Assembly: GCA_001910725.1 (NCBI GenBank)
Contig: MJGA01000018.1
Span: forward strand, 124,001-188,000
Direction: 5' to 3'
DNA from: Phanerodontia chrysosporium
Lineage: Eukaryota > Basidiomycota > Agaricomycetes > Polyporales > Phanerochaetaceae
Length of the DNA: 64,000 bases
A program made the position numbers and the translations under genes. Below, piece after piece: positions 23,730 through 36,119 of the stretch. The notes below the pieces were generated by a model, which did no database searches, was not told where the DNA came from, and worked only from the letters and a program-made list of their open reading frames with translations. The stretch's first letter is position 1. Each line of letters begins with the position of its first letter.

Positions 23730-25517
23730 CTACCGTATGAGGCGGCTGTAGTCGAGCCTGCTCTCGCGCCGGTCGCGGTTGTTGTCCCGCTTCGGAAACG
23801 CGTTCCAGAAGCGCAGGGTCTCGTCGCCCGCGCCGGTCACGATCGTCTCGCCGTCCGGGCTCATGGCGAGGTACAGCACACGGTGCGTATGCCCCGTGAG
23901 CGCCGCGACCATGTCCAGCGACGGGTACTTCCAGATGCAGATCTGGTTCTGCGCCGTCGTCGATGAGAACCCGTGCGTCGAGACCAGCTCGTGTGAGGTG
24001 AGGGACCACGTCAGGTTGCAGACCTGCAGTGCCGTCAGCAGGGCTCCAGACGCGACGCTGCGTTCCTTGACGTACCTGACTGCCGGTGTCCAGCTGATTC
24101 AATAGGCTGCCCGTTTGGACATTCCAGAAGCGGATGTGCTTGTCGGCCGTACCACCTCCGCTCGCCAGTACGCCGCTGACGTGTGGATCCCAGGCGAGGG
24201 CCTTTACTGCCGCCGTGTGTTCATGGAATTTGAACACAGGTATATCACTGGCATCTTCTGCACCGCTCGTGCTTGCCCCGCTACTTGGCGCGGCAATGGG
24301 ATTGTTCCGTATCCCGGGTCGCTTGCTGCCCCGGATATCCCAGATGCAGACCTTGTTATCGTTGCCCCCACTCGCCAGAAGCGCAGACTGCTGCCCCGCA
24401 TCTGTATTCCATCGCAATCCACAAACTTCCTGCTTGTGGCCCAGCGACTTCTTGAATGGCCGCGTGGTAGCTTCACGCACATCTCGGTGGCATATTATTC
24501 GGTCGCGCGACCCAGAAGTCAAGATGTGCTGGTTCCATGACAGTGCGCCTATTCGATTCGTATGCGCCTGCTGATACGTACGCTGCTTGAGCAGCGTGTG
24601 CGCGTCGTATATGTGCAGTTTCCCCGATAGCGTCCCAACTGCCAGTGTCGTGCCCTTGTGTGGCGGTGATGTCAGCACCATTCCACCCGAGACACGTAGG
24701 TTGTGCGCACCTTCTCTACCCATGATAGCGAGCTCACTGTGTCGTTGGTATCTGACAGATCGCACAACTTGGACACCGCGGCTGTGTGTGCTGTCCACAG
24801 GTATACGCATGAACCCAGTCCCACACCGAGGACGTTCGTGCTCGACCAATCCACCAGGTTCAGATAGAAATCGTCTGCCAGCTCTGGCGCGTCCAAAACA
24901 CGATAGGGTGTCTTGCACACGGTACGGAGTTTCTTCCGTGGACTCTCCAGCATTTGTCTGCTCTCTGCTCGTACAGGACTCATGGAGTAGGCTTCGTCGG
25001 CAGGTGTGTCAAGCCGTCGCCCAGGAGTACCGGAATTAGACCGCGATGGTGAGTTGTAGTTGAAAAGCCGCTTCCTAGTGGGAGTAGTAGGCATTGCAGA
25101 GCTAGAGGCCTGACGAACGGGAGAGACGGGGCGGTTGGGAGAAGGAGGGGTGACCTCCGTTGTCAGGATGGATGTGAAGAGGGCGTTCGCCTGCTCCTTC
25201 TGCGCGTCGGATTCGGTGGGTATTATTCGAGCCTTCGCCGGAGTCGTAGGTGGGATTTCATCTTTGAGCTGGTAGGAGGTGCGGATGTCTCCAGTGTCTC
25301 GGGTAGGCACAAACCGATCGCCGTAGTCCCTGCGCCCGACGTTCTGGTCGCCGCCGCCGCTGTCATAGCCAGCCATCAATGAGTCGGTGGATGACGGGGC
25401 GACACCAAATGTCAGCTGCGTCCGCTGTCGATTGCGCCGGCCGCGTTCTTCGTCATTGTCTGGCGCATGGGACGCGCGGAGACGTTTGCCAAACTGCGAG
25501 TTCTTCAGACTGGACAT
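23730..25517 (-). CDS. Cdh1/Fizzy-related APC/C activator (WD40)
   Basis: Cdh1 recruits substrates to the anaphase-promoting complex in late mitosis and G1. The sequence has a C-box GDRFVPTRD at residues 66-74 and several S/T-P-x-K/R sites typical of CDK control (TPTRKR, TPGRR, SPRKK). The diagnostic stretch KTPYRVLDAPELADDFYLNL VDWSS leads into WD40 repeats: GTTLAVGTLSGKLHIYDAHT, SGSRDRIICHRDVR, SGGNDNKVCIWDIRG, SGGGTADKHIRFWNV and TGAGDETLRFWNAFP. The protein ends in LIR, preserving the Ile-Arg tail that docks on Cdc27. Introns at about 24690 and 24020-24080 splice in frame (SWVEK/GTTLAVG and DTGSQ/VCNLTW). Start is the ATG at 25517; an in-frame upstream TTG is not used. The C-box Arg and the R-rich tail favour Cdh1 (srw1/ste9) over Cdc20. 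Confidence 0.92.
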
Positions 25518-25562
25518 GGTGGGTGTTGGGGGCAAGATGGGGGTGGCAGTCAGCAGCAGGGG

Positions 25563-25569
25563 TTATATA
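25563..25569 (-). promoter_or_regulatory. TATA box of cdh1
   Basis: Minus strand TATATAA, 46 bases before the chosen ATG, supports that start. Confidence 0.45.
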
Positions 25570-27645
25570 GCACGTAATAGAGCGACCAAAAGGGCGTCGA
25601 GATCAGGTCATGGAATGCAGAGGGCGGAGGATAGGATGCGAGGCGCCGGAGAGGATGAGAGGGAAAGACAAGTCGCGTCCAACATCGGCGGCGGCTGGTC
25701 CCCCGCGTCGCGTGTTACGTAAGCCGTTCTTCCAGCTCCGAACCGGAGTCCCATCAATTTTCACGAGCTCCGCACCTTCCGGTCTCCGTCTCCGCTTCAT
25801 TTTGAGTGGCTGTCGCGACTCGCGACCATCCTCCGCTGGCTCCGATCCGGAATTTCATCGTCTGTCTACAATGCACCCAAAAACTCCATTGTCCATCTCA
25901 TATTCATCTTCAGATATGACGTAGTGGTGGCTGATTTTTTCTAGTTTCCCAGGGATCCTATTCCTAACAGTGTTACGAGCAAAGTCCCCGACGAAGGTCT
26001 AGACTGACCTCGGAGACGGTCCATGCTAGGAGACACGGATGGTCAGCCACGGTTTGCATATCTCGTTAGTCAGGTGCCCTGACTCAACCCGCAAGTCTGG
26101 TTATCTCACTCCTGCAGAACCCACGCGTCGTTAGTAGCTGATGGCCATGGGGAAGCTCACAGCACTGCACAACTCCCCGGCAGCCTTCGATTTATTGCGG
26201 CTCTTACACTGTGTGAGAGAAGCGGGCATTGCTGCGTGTACGATGCTGAAGCTATATTGTGTGGCGTAGCTTACGCCACACATGATACTGTATGTAAGCC
26301 TCTCGGCATATTCAAAGCATCCGTCAAGGTCTAGGCCCCGGAAGCTTTTCTCGCACCATGTCCCTTCCCTCCGTCTTTATAACCTAGCTTTTTGCGAGAT
26401 TTCTGACCCCAATTAGCGTGTGATGGGCTAGACCCAGTGTACTTGGCCAGCGAGCACTGTCGTGAATAATGTGCATATTTGCTCACGCAATCTGTCGTAG
26501 CGGATGAAGTGCCGAATCCGCCAGGTCGACGTCTAGAACTACTCTAGACAACTGGACCAGCTTACAGATGAGATTACTCGATGTGATGCGTTTTTCCTGT
26601 GTCAGTCGTCCACAACGCAACGTTGCAAACATCAACTGATCAAGAGTGATGTCCTTCTCTGGGCACGGAAGAGCCCAGTGGGAATTTGCGCGATGCTTGA
26701 CACTATCGAGTTTTGGCCTTTGTACTCAACGAATGAGCACTCGTCGACTTTACCGGCACATCGAACCGACTGTCAGCCTAGGTTGGCGGTGAGAGGTATC
26801 CGAGGTCAGGTACTGGGTTTTCGGGGGTCTGTAGTCATCCACCGCGCCTCACGCTTGTGACTGAGGCCTGGCCTGAACCGCAACCGCTGCCCACCTCTCG
26901 AATGTCGACCTCACGCACGTGAAGAACGACATCTATGCATGGACCAACAAACAACAGACCTTTACTCTCACCTTTCGTTGACGTCCTGCTTCCTGGAGGC
27001 AACCCTCTACGGCCCGACCGCCGTTGGACAGCCTCAACATGCATTTGTTCTGCAGGCGACGGCAACTCTGCACTCTATTACGCACCTGAATGGCATCGCT
27101 AGAAACTCCCTAGGAGACATTGTACTGCAAAAGCAGATGGCTAGCCACGCTACCGACACGCTTCACACAGCCTTGTTCTCGTCGTGTCGGCCTGTAGGCG
27201 CGTTACCCGTTCTGGTAGGCTTTACCGGGCGTATTCTCCGACGCAGCGTGTCATCTGGCATACCAGCTCCTTGCCGGCAACCTTCTCTCTAGAGATCTCG
27301 ACAGATTCAAGGTGCCTATTGTCCTGGACCGTGGATGGCGCCACAGGTTGTCCTGCCTACGACCCGTAATTCTCTTCGCGCGCTCAGGACGGCGCTGTGA
27401 TACGCCAGGCTAACATCTACTATGCGTAGAAGATCATGCCACTCGCGACTCTATTGTGATACAGCCTTTGGTGGACATCGAGGACGCAGCTCGGAACACA
27501 CGCGTCCTGCGGCGGTGTCGTCGTGCGTAATGCCAGCACTGGTCCTGCCGCTAACTTCGTCCCTTCCTCTTTCGGCTCTCCATTGTTCTTGCCCTACATA
27601 AGGATCCCACCGAGCATCCCAAGACCAACAAGATCCAAACTCGAC
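25570..27645. other. 2 kb with no firm gene; possible coding remnant at 26880-27290
   Basis: Most of the interval has only short frames. Between about 26880 and 27290 on the plus strand, two adjoining frames read LSNVDLTHVKNDIYAWTNKQ, QTFTLTF and, one base on, VDVLLPGGNPLYGPTAVGQP QHAFVLQ. This looks like a real beta-rich protein broken by a one-base shift. It has no recognised family and I cannot find a start or end, so it may be a gene relic. The region also contains the promoters of cdh1 and of the next plus-strand gene. Confidence 0.3.
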
Positions 27646-29747
27646 ATGGCTACTGGTGAGCCGTCCTGCAAAGTCGCAGTTCGTCAAGCGACTCATTCTG
27701 CTACGCAGTTTTTGAGACTATCCGCCCCATCCCTTCGCACTCCCTTCGAGCCCTGACGATAGCGCGGCTCCGAGCTTCAACAACGTTGCTGTGCACGTTC
27801 AAGACGCGTTCGTCCTATCGTTCGCGATCGCGAAGTCGTGCATCACGCGATGTGAGGGCGCGCTTTTTGAGGGTTTACAGAATAAACGTCCGTCAAGAAC
27901 TGGTGAGTCCTACCAATGATCAACTCTTGCGTGGGCTCATCTGTCGGCCTTCAGAATACTTCTCGACGGGCAGTGACGAGAAGGAAGCTTTCGGGCTGTG
28001 GGTCATGCGGAAGATCTTTGAACCCATCTCGCGCTTCCTGCAGCTTCTCCGGCGCGATGCTCGTCTTTACAGCCTGGCCATCTCGTCGGCACCCAATTTC
28101 TTCCGCGTTCTGGGGCTACTTACCAAGTCGATCCCACCGGCACACGTCCCACAAAAGTCTGTCGTTCCGTACTACACCTCTCACCCATCATCAAAGTATT
28201 TGGGAACACAACGCTCGATTGCAAGCCTTGTCGATCCGAACCTGCGGCTGCCGGAGCACGACCTTTGATACTTTCCGTGTTCGTTCGACTCCTATACCCA
28301 CCTAATGAACGCGCTTCATGCATGTAGTGTATCGATAACCACATCTCTTCTGACAAACTAATCGAGGACTTTGCATCACTTCCGCTTCCGCATGAAGACC
28401 CTGGCGTGCGCATTTTTAGAGTGTGATCGTGAGCTCTTGTCGCTCGTAACACTGTATCTCCACTCACGACACAACTGTAGAAATATACGTCTCTTTGCGA
28501 TGCTAGGTATGCCGCGCCGTTCAACTGGCTCCAAGCGCCACATGCCCTTGTCCTCTGTAATCGGGAGGTGTTGTAGTTCGTGAGGAAGGGACCACCGAAC
28601 ACTACAGGATGCATGCTGTGCAAAGCAGCGTAGCGACCTTGTAGTGGCCTGCTTCTCGAGCACGCCACGAGCGTATATACAGATCTCAGGCATGCGTGCG
28701 TCCAACTGCACCATCCACGACCTGAAATGCTACACGAGCTGCAAGCCTACATCCTCGACGTCCTCGGTAGCTACGCTATTATGCGGCACCGGACACCCGA
28801 GGAGCACTGTGCATCCGCATGGTGGTACAGCTCGCGCGCAGACCTGCCGCGACGCGTCTCCACGCCGTGCATCGAGGCTCTATCCTCGTCGCCACTGAAC
28901 GATTATCCAAGGCTGCGCTCATCCTCGTAAGGCAAGCAGCCCCCGCTTTGCGTACCTGCTGATCCTTGTCCAGTCCTCCTGCGGGCCATGTCCGTGTCAA
29001 GTTCTTCCTTGAGCCGACGTACCAGAAGATCATGGACCAATGCTGCACCTTTGCCGACTTCCTCTGGACGAGGAAGGAAGCCTGGACTTCGGTGCAGTGC
29101 GCCGACAGTGGGGCCTGTCGAGATGCATGGTGAGTTAGTCAGCACAAGACCGACGAGTACTCACCAAGGTGTAGGTTCTGCGGTACACGCAGGCGAAGGC
29201 ATGAAGAGCTTCAGCCCGCGATGTCAGCACAAGCTCCTCCCAAAGAGGTCCGCGTCATGCGAGGGCACGACAAGTGCATCAGCATAGTCGGTGCGTTCGT
29301 GCTCGCACGGGACCGTAGGACTTGACTCACCCGCTGGACATTGCAGAAGAGCCCCAAGACGCGCGAACGGCAGCACGAGCCAAACGTATCCACTGGTTTG
29401 ACCGACTGAGCAGCCTACAGGAGGAATTCTATGCCTATCAGTTGCCAATGCTTGTCCTTGCCATTCTTCTAGCACTTGCGATATTCGCATGGTCGCGGCT
29501 CAACTGGCCTGCGTGGCTTGCAGTCGTCGCGTCCGAGGTGGCCTTCATATACACCCTGCCACAAATTGTTGCATTCTGCTTCGGCCCACCGCGGCCACCT
29601 CGCAGAGTGGGCTCGTACAGATTGTCTGGTGATGAGAGACTGAGCGTAGAGACGGAATATGCGTTATGCACTCACCCTTACTATGCATCTATGCTACTAT
29701 GCCGTATGCAATCATTCAGTCCTCTGTATGCCTTGTGGGGAGAGTAA
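27646..29747 (+). CDS. Hypothetical multi-exon protein, helical, with C-terminal membrane segments
   Basis: Starts MAT, splices at 27656/27710 into FETIRPIPSHSL, and after a one-base shift near 27745 reads DDSAAPSFNNVAVHVQDAFV, LSFAIAKSCITRCEGALFEG. The next exon holds TGSDEKEAFGLWVMRKIFEP and ISRFLQLLRRDARLYSLAIS. An in-frame TGA at 28266 interrupts HDL/YFPCSFDSYTHL. Downstream plus-strand exons read DKLIEDFASLPLPHEDPGVR, RYAAPFNWLQAPHALVLCNR, VVQLARRPAATRLHAVHRGS and KFFLEPTYQKIMDQCCTFAD. The last exon has hydrophobic stretches LPMLVLAILLALAIFAWSRL and AWLAVVASEVAFIYTLPQI. I treat these as one gene because strand, spacing and composition agree; two genes split near 28270 are equally possible. 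Function unknown. Confidence 0.45.
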
Positions 29748-29902
29748 GCTGAGTTGGTTACTAGTGTAAGTGAGCGTTTTAGAGGAAGTAAGCCAAGAGT
29801 AAGCTTGGGGCTTAGCGGCCAGGGGCATCATGACGCAGGTGACGCTCATTTCGGGTTCCCCACAACCGTCATGTTTCCCTCGCTTCAACCAGAACGCATG
29901 CC

Positions 29903-32900
29903 ATGGACTTCAGAGCCTGGCTTACGAGGCCGTTCAAGTTCGCTGCGGTCCCTGTCTCGGTCCTGACGCTCATTGTCTATGGAGCCGTCTTCGTCGCGGT
30001 GCTCCTCAGCGACCAGACCCCTGATGTGCCGAAGAACGAGCAAGGGCTGAACTTGCAGAGGGCATACGAAGACTTGCATGTGGTGCGTATGTCCTCAGCT
30101 CTGAACGCATATACCTTGATTTTTTTCTGTGCAGATCACACAGCGCCCGCATCCCTACAACTCTCACGCCAACGACGATGTCCATGCTTTCCTTTTGGAC
30201 AGGCTCAAGCCTATCGTCGGCTCGCAGGACTACATCCACCTATCCGAAGACACAGTTTACAACGCGACCTATGTATCAGACCGGGGCGGCTTCTACTTCG
30301 AGAGCACGAATATTCTGGTCAAGGTCGACGGTACTGACGCGCCAATGTGCGATCGGACGGGGTCGTGTTTTCCGCGCACTACGACTCCGTGTCGACCGCT
30401 CCGGGCGCGACCGACAACGGGATGTCCGTTGCCACGCTCCTGCAGATGGTCGAGTACCTCGCCGACCCGGAGCGCAGACCGCGCCGTACCGCTGTGTTCC
30501 TTTTTAACAACGGCGAAGAGGACGGGCTCAACGGCGTGCACATGTTCTTCGAGCACCCGTGGGCGAATCTGACCACGACTTTCGTCAATCTTGAGGGTGC
30601 AGCGGCGGGCGGGTGAGTCGATTGTCGCGGTACTCGTTCAACTAAAGCTAAAGCTAAGCCACCTGCAGCCGTCCCATCCTCTTCCGCACATCTTCGCTCG
30701 CTGCAGCACGTTCCTTTGCTGCGAAAGGCGTCCGCCACCCACATGGCAACGTGCTGTCCGCCGATGCGTTCGCGCGTGGCGTCATCAGGTCGCTCACCGA
30801 CTTCTCTATCTTTGCGAAGGGCATCCCAGGCGAGAAGAACGGCATGGCGGGCATCGACTTCGCGTTCTACAAGAACCGCGCATACTACCATACGCCGCTC
30901 GACTCTGTTCCCGGTATGGGTCGCCGTGAGGCTCGCAGGGCGCTTTGGGCGATGATGGAGACTGTAAGAGGAGCGGGATTGGAATTGTTGAACGGTCCGG
31001 GTATCGACGATAATGGCGATACTGGAGTGTACTTTGACGGTACGCTTCTCGACATGGTCATGGATACGCTGTCTCACACGTATGCAGTCCTTGGACGTGT
31101 TATGGTGGCTTTACCTTGAGAACACTGTTCATCGCCCACGTTGCCCTCTTGATCCTTGGCCCTTCAACAGTGCTAGGTCTCCTGGCATGGTTACTCGTTT
31201 TGACGAAGCATACGAGGGGTGAGTGCATCCGTCTACAGTTTACATCATCAATTGACAGTACCCCAGACCATGTGCACGAATATTCTGAGGATCCTACAGC
31301 GTGGCAGCGGCTGAAGCTGGCAACCGCGCAACTGATGGGGTGGGGCCGGTTTTGGCTCTCATTCCTGATTGCCATTTTGGTGAACGTCGGACTCGTCGCA
31401 GGATATGTGAAAGTGAACCCCGATGTAGGTGTATGTCTCGCAGACGACAGTTGGCGCTGACAGTTTGCGCTTAGGTAATCTATTCGAAGGAATATGTTGT
31501 CCTCACAACGTTCCTGGCAGCCTCTTTCCTATCGTATACGCTGTCCTTGCAACTCTTCAACAAGATCTGGCCTTCGCCACCTTCTTCCCAGAAGTTCGCC
31601 ATACTACTTGAGACATACTTCCTCTCTTGGGTCTTCCTCGTGATTGGCACAATTGGCGTCAACAATCTACACATTGGTGGGGCGTATCTCATTTCTGCCT
31701 GGAACTTGTGCGCCTGGCTTGCCGCGGTTGCATCCCTCTCAGAAGCCGTTTTCCACGCGAAGAAAGCTTCTGCACAAGGGGCAAAGCCCGACCTCGATAT
31801 CGTCGAGGAGCCCGAGTCGGCAGAGCATGATCCGCCAACGGGACACCGCTTCGTGCGCGGCATACGTTATGACGCTCCACAGCGCGCGGAAAACGGCGAC
31901 GAGCACGCAGATCCGGAGCCTACTGAGACGGAGCCGACGGAAATTACCCCATTGATGCAGCAGCAGCGAAGACATTCAACCGGCGGGAGAGAGTACATCG
32001 TAGGCGTCGACAATGAACCTCTTCGCGTGGACGGGACCGGGAAGAGGGAGTCTACACACGAAGAGTATGGGTGGTGGATCCTGCAGATGCTCGTCCTCGT
32101 GCCTCTACCGGCACTGCTGCTGTTCCAGGTCACCCTCATCCTCGTACACGCACTCCGGAATACATTGGCTGACGGAAGCCTCCCGTTGTTGGTGCGTGCA
32201 TTGTCATCCTCTACTGTCCTACATTACCTGATGAGTCTCGCAGTATATGGCGGTCTCGCGTTGCTTGCTACACTCATCTTCATCAACGTCACTCCCTTCG
32301 CCCACCAGATCGACCGTCGGCTCTGGCTCTCCGTTCTCGTCGTATTCATCATCACATTGGCCTACGCTTGGACAGCCTTCTCGTTCGACCAGAGTGCACC
32401 GCTGAAGATCTTCTTCCAGCAAAGTGTCGAAGTGGACGTTTCTGGCGCACCATTTACGCCCAAAGGGATAGTGCTCAACTCGGAGTCGCCATCCCAGAAT
32501 GTTGTAGCAGAGCGCATCGTCAGCGCGAAGACGCTGTTGACTGGTATTCCTCGATACATTAACAAGGAGATTGTGTCAGAGATGCCTTCGTCATGGGAGA
32601 AGAATATCAGCTGCGAGACCGACTATATTCTTCGGCCAGGCCTACTCACATGTGGCTGGGAGAGCAGCCTCTACCGTCTCAGGAGGCTCCAAGCCCGTCC
32701 TCGATGTTGCTGCCCAGCCAAATGGCTCGAATTTACGGCAGATCGTGTAAACGCGTCTGCGGCGCGCATCTCCTTAGGTGGGACGAACACACGCAACTGC
32801 GCAATCACGTTCGACCACCCTATCACGTCCTTTGCGGTGCTCAACGGCGGCGGGCGGCTGCAGCCGGGGTATGAGATGCCGCCGGGGGCACGCAGAAGCT

Positions 32901-33159
32901 GCAGATGTGGTCGCGGACGTGGGAGAAGGCGTTCGTCGTAGAGGTTGCGTGGGCCAGCGGGGACACGGACTTCCACATGGGCGGGCGGGCGGCTTGCGAG
33001 TGGGCCGAATACGCGAGCGGGACCGCGGGGAGCCCGCATGCCGCCGTGAGTGCGCAGATCCCTGCGTACGAGGAGGTGTTGCAGTTCTTCCCGCTGTGGG
33101 CGACACCGACGAAGTGGACAATGGGACTTGTAGAGGTGTGGACAAGGTTCTCTGTCTGA
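29903..33159 (+). CDS. Vacuolar membrane protease Pff1 (peptidase M28 family)
   Basis: A zinc metallopeptidase of the vacuolar membrane with its catalytic domain in the lumen. The N-terminus MDFRAWLTRPFKFAAVPVSV contains the first membrane segment. The M28 domain shows the ligands in FSAHYDSV, GATDNG, FLFNNGEEDGLNG, LEGAAAGG and AYYHTPLDSV, that is H, D, E, E and H. It is followed by many hydrophobic spans (LFIAHVALLILGPSTVLGLL, FWLSFLIAILVNVGLVAGYV, WILQMLVLVPLPALLLFQVT, LWLSVLVVFIITLAYAWTAF) and a luminal C-terminal domain ending ATPTKWTMGLVEVWTRFSV. The order matches fungal Pff1. Single bases appear missing near 30350, in TTT at 31110-31112 and in GGGGG at 32884-32888. With them the product is about 1,000 residues, the usual length. 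Six or so short introns. Confidence 0.93.
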
Positions 33160-33384
33160 AAGGGATTCGTGCGTCGCTGTATGTACGATTTTGTTGTAGC
33201 TGCAGAGTTGTCCCTCAGTCTTCATATTTGTGAATGATCTTGTAGTTTCCCACGCATTCATTACGTAATAAAGGACTCAACGCCCCATCGCAAACTTCAA
33301 CTTGACTGCTTGCAAGGCGAAGGTTTGAGGTTGTACGCCGTGGTACGTCTGGAAAATCTCGAGCCGTTTTTTTCGTGAGGCATC

Positions 33385-35544
33385 ATGATTGCTTTGCAGG
33401 TGATGCTATTGCGGCGTGCAGCACGTTTGCCTATTTATGCTGGCCATCTTGCTCGTCGCGTTGCGGTGTCCAGTATAAACTGGACAACCCGCTCTCGCGC
33501 TCGCGAGGCTCTGTCGCAGGGCATAAAGCACGAGACTAGACATAATCTGGCGCATATCCGACCCCTGACGACTACTTCGCGCAGTGTAGAAGGCCCCATC
33601 AATGGTGATATCCCTGACTTCGTCTTTTATCAACCCCAACCTGGCCCGTATGTCAACTTCATCCAAATAGGCGACAGCACCAACCCGCCGAGCCCAGAAG
33701 AGGTAGAGGCTGCACAACAAAAGGTTATTGAAGTCGATCGTATACACCGGGAGCTTCTGGAGGCGCTGCAACAGCAAGACATCGAGCGGATCACCGAGCT
33801 TTGGGACGCCCTACAGCAATTCGACCCTGCATACTTCATGCACCACCAATGCACTCTGGAGTACTCTCGCCTCATTGCGAAGCTACCGGCGGACAGCGAC
33901 GCAGGCTCCGCCACAGAACTCAGTGTTCTCGACCGTATCGCGGCGCTGGCGGCCGCCAAAGCCAATAACCGCAACAACAGCCAAGGTCTAGAGTCCCGTA
34001 TGCTGCACTATCTGTCAGGTAGTAACCCTGAGGCGGTTATCTTGCTCTTCAAATACACGACAACGTTGATGGAGCAGCACTCGCGCTACATCAAGTCTTT
34101 CATGCAATGCACCGGCACAGCAGCCAATATCAATCGTCTCAGAAGTTCAGTCGGCCTCCACGACCCTCCACACTCGGTGTGTACCGTTGGAATCTTCCTC
34201 ACGGCATGTGCAATGAAGGACTCTCTGTCTACCGCCGTCGAGAGCATTGTCAATAACCCTCACGTGCTCGGCACGCTGCACCATGCAGTATCAGAGTCGA
34301 TATCCACTGTTACCAGCGACTCCGCTCTTCGTCAAAAGGCGATTAATTTTGCAGACCGGATCTCCGTGATGAAGCTATGTGGAGTCTCGCTAGATGACCT
34401 TCTCAAGATGGTCGCGAAGCACACTCGTCAGACTGAAGCCTTCTCACTTGCATACAAAACGTATCGTTTACTCCAGGAGTGTCTCCGCGACGATTCATAC
34501 ATCATCCAAGAGGGGTCACCGCCGCCGGTGGGCAGGCCCTATCTCATCGTGGACGCGAAGCGGTGGGCTATTCTCCTCCGTGGATGCATACTCTCGGGCG
34601 GCGGGGACCGGATACCTGGACTCTTTCAGGACTTGAAGAAGGTTCTTTATCCGATCCCTCCAAACATATGGGCAGCGGTCATCGACGCCTGGTCCACAGT
34701 GAAACGCTTCGACGGCGCAGAGGCTACGTGGGCCCAGCTATGCTCTTTGGAACGCAGGCCTGGTGCAGAGGTCTATAGCGCGTACATTACGGCCTTGTCA
34801 CAGGAAGGTCGCATTCAGGATGCATTGAACATATTCAACGGTTTTCGCAAGCAAGTCGGTACATCGGCGTATCCAACCAACAGCCCAGCGGTTCTATCAG
34901 TCTTCAACAACACACTGGATCTGCTGCTACGTTTAGATCAGGAGGGGCGTGCCCGGTCTATTCTTGATTCGATGAAACTCGAAGGCCCACGACCAAATGC
35001 ATCATCATTCGGCAGCTTCATGTGGTACTACGCCCAGCAGCGGAGCTCGAAAGGCGTTACATCCATGTTTAACGAGTTGCTCAAGTCGGGCGCTGGTATA
35101 GACGTAAGATGCGCTGCCATACTCCTTTCCACACTCCACAGCCTCCGTGACGACGCCCTGTCGCTCACTTTCGCCCTCCTCCGGGAAAACGGCGTCACCG
35201 TAGATCGGGATCTCTGCGTCACGCTGCTAGAACACCTGGTCATGCTGGATAGCGACGACGCGCTTTCTGCTGCTGTCGCGGTACTCGAACACCTGAAGCA
35301 GGAAGTGTCGATGGACCTCTTCCTCGCGGAGACCGCGCACTCTATTGTGCTCTGCGCGGTCGAGCGCCACGTATGGTCGGATCCGCGGCGCCAGCATGAG
35401 TTGCGCAAGACGCTCCTAGGGATGGCCCGCGAGGCGAAAATGTCCGTCGAGCGCAGCTTCCGCCGCACGTGCGACGCCATCGCCGCGCTTGCCTGGACAA
35501 TCGCGCAGCCACGCGCGCGGTGTGCACTCGGCCTGCTGCATTAA
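33385..35544 (+). CDS. Pentatricopeptide-repeat-like protein, probably mitochondrial
   Basis: A single 719-codon open frame without introns. The N-terminus has many Arg and Ser and almost no acidic residues for the first 45 residues (LLRRAARLPIYAGHLARRVA), as in a mitochondrial presequence. The C-terminal half is built of helical pairs with PPR-type wording: NIWAAVIDAWSTVKRFDGAE, AEVYSAYITALSQEGRIQDA, LSVFNNTLDLLLRLDQEGRA, ASSFGSFMWYYAQQRSSKGV. Fungal PPR proteins of this size bind mitochondrial transcripts or assist ribosome assembly; which RNA cannot be told. A different frame after 35520 continues DCVKRRIPWGEEPRKKDIKR LELEVAEEDMGEE up to 35660. This acidic tail may be the genuine C-terminus if a base is missing or a small intron exists. 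Confidence 0.78.
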   Translation: MIALQVMLLRRAARLPIYAGHLARRVAVSSINWTTRSRAREALSQGIKHETRHNLAHIRPLTTTSRSVEGPINGDIPDFVFYQPQPGPYVNFIQIGDSTNPPSPEEVEAAQQKVIEVDRIHRELLEALQQQDIERITELWDALQQFDPAYFMHHQCTLEYSRLIAKLPADSDAGSATELSVLDRIAALAAAKANNRNNSQGLESRMLHYLSGSNPEAVILLFKYTTTLMEQHSRYIKSFMQCTGTAANINRLRSSVGLHDPPHSVCTVGIFLTACAMKDSLSTAVESIVNNPHVLGTLHHAVSESISTVTSDSALRQKAINFADRISVMKLCGVSLDDLLKMVAKHTRQTEAFSLAYKTYRLLQECLRDDSYIIQEGSPPPVGRPYLIVDAKRWAILLRGCILSGGGDRIPGLFQDLKKVLYPIPPNIWAAVIDAWSTVKRFDGAEATWAQLCSLERRPGAEVYSAYITALSQEGRIQDALNIFNGFRKQVGTSAYPTNSPAVLSVFNNTLDLLLRLDQEGRARSILDSMKLEGPRPNASSFGSFMWYYAQQRSSKGVTSMFNELLKSGAGIDVRCAAILLSTLHSLRDDALSLTFALLRENGVTVDRDLCVTLLEHLVMLDSDDALSAAVAVLEHLKQEVSMDLFLAETAHSIVLCAVERHVWSDPRRQHELRKTLLGMAREAKMSVERSFRRTCDAIAALAWTIAQPRARCALGLLH

Positions 35545-36119
35545 ATTATACGTACAGCGACTGTGTCAAGCGTCGCATTCCATGGGGGGAAGAGCCACGG
35601 AAGAAAGACATTAAGAGGCTAGAGTTGGAGGTTGCCGAGGAGGACATGGGCGAGGAGTAAAGGCAGCGAGTCTGCTGGGGCGATTCCACAATACATGTAG
35701 TAGGTATAGCTGTGAAGGAGGCTCTCGTGGGCATACAACTTCCGAGTCATAGACCGTGGCGAGTCGACCGACAAGTATATGGAACGTGCAAGTAGCCGTC
35801 CGTACCAACTGTCAGAGTAGGTGGTCAGAAAACTTGTAGATGTAGCTCGACAAAGACTGTCATAATTACACTTCCAGCAAATCATGTATAGACCATCTCT
35901 TACAATATGAGGGGTGGGAAGTCGTCGGTGTGCAGGAGAGATTCGATTGCGGTATTGGGTACTAGACATTACCTAAGCATATTCGTGACTCGACAAATAA
36001 CCCGATCCACATACAGTACCAGGAGACACAAGGGAACGTAGAAAGGAGAGAGTGTCCAAAAGAGTGGGTCCGAGAGGCATCAGCAACATACATCCAAAGA
36101 GAAAAACGACAGGAGGAGA
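35545..36119. other. Convergent intergenic interval
   Basis: This holds the 3' regions of the PPR-like gene and the bem2-like gene. A possible C-terminal extension of the PPR-like protein reaches 35660. Nothing else is seen. Confidence 0.5.
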
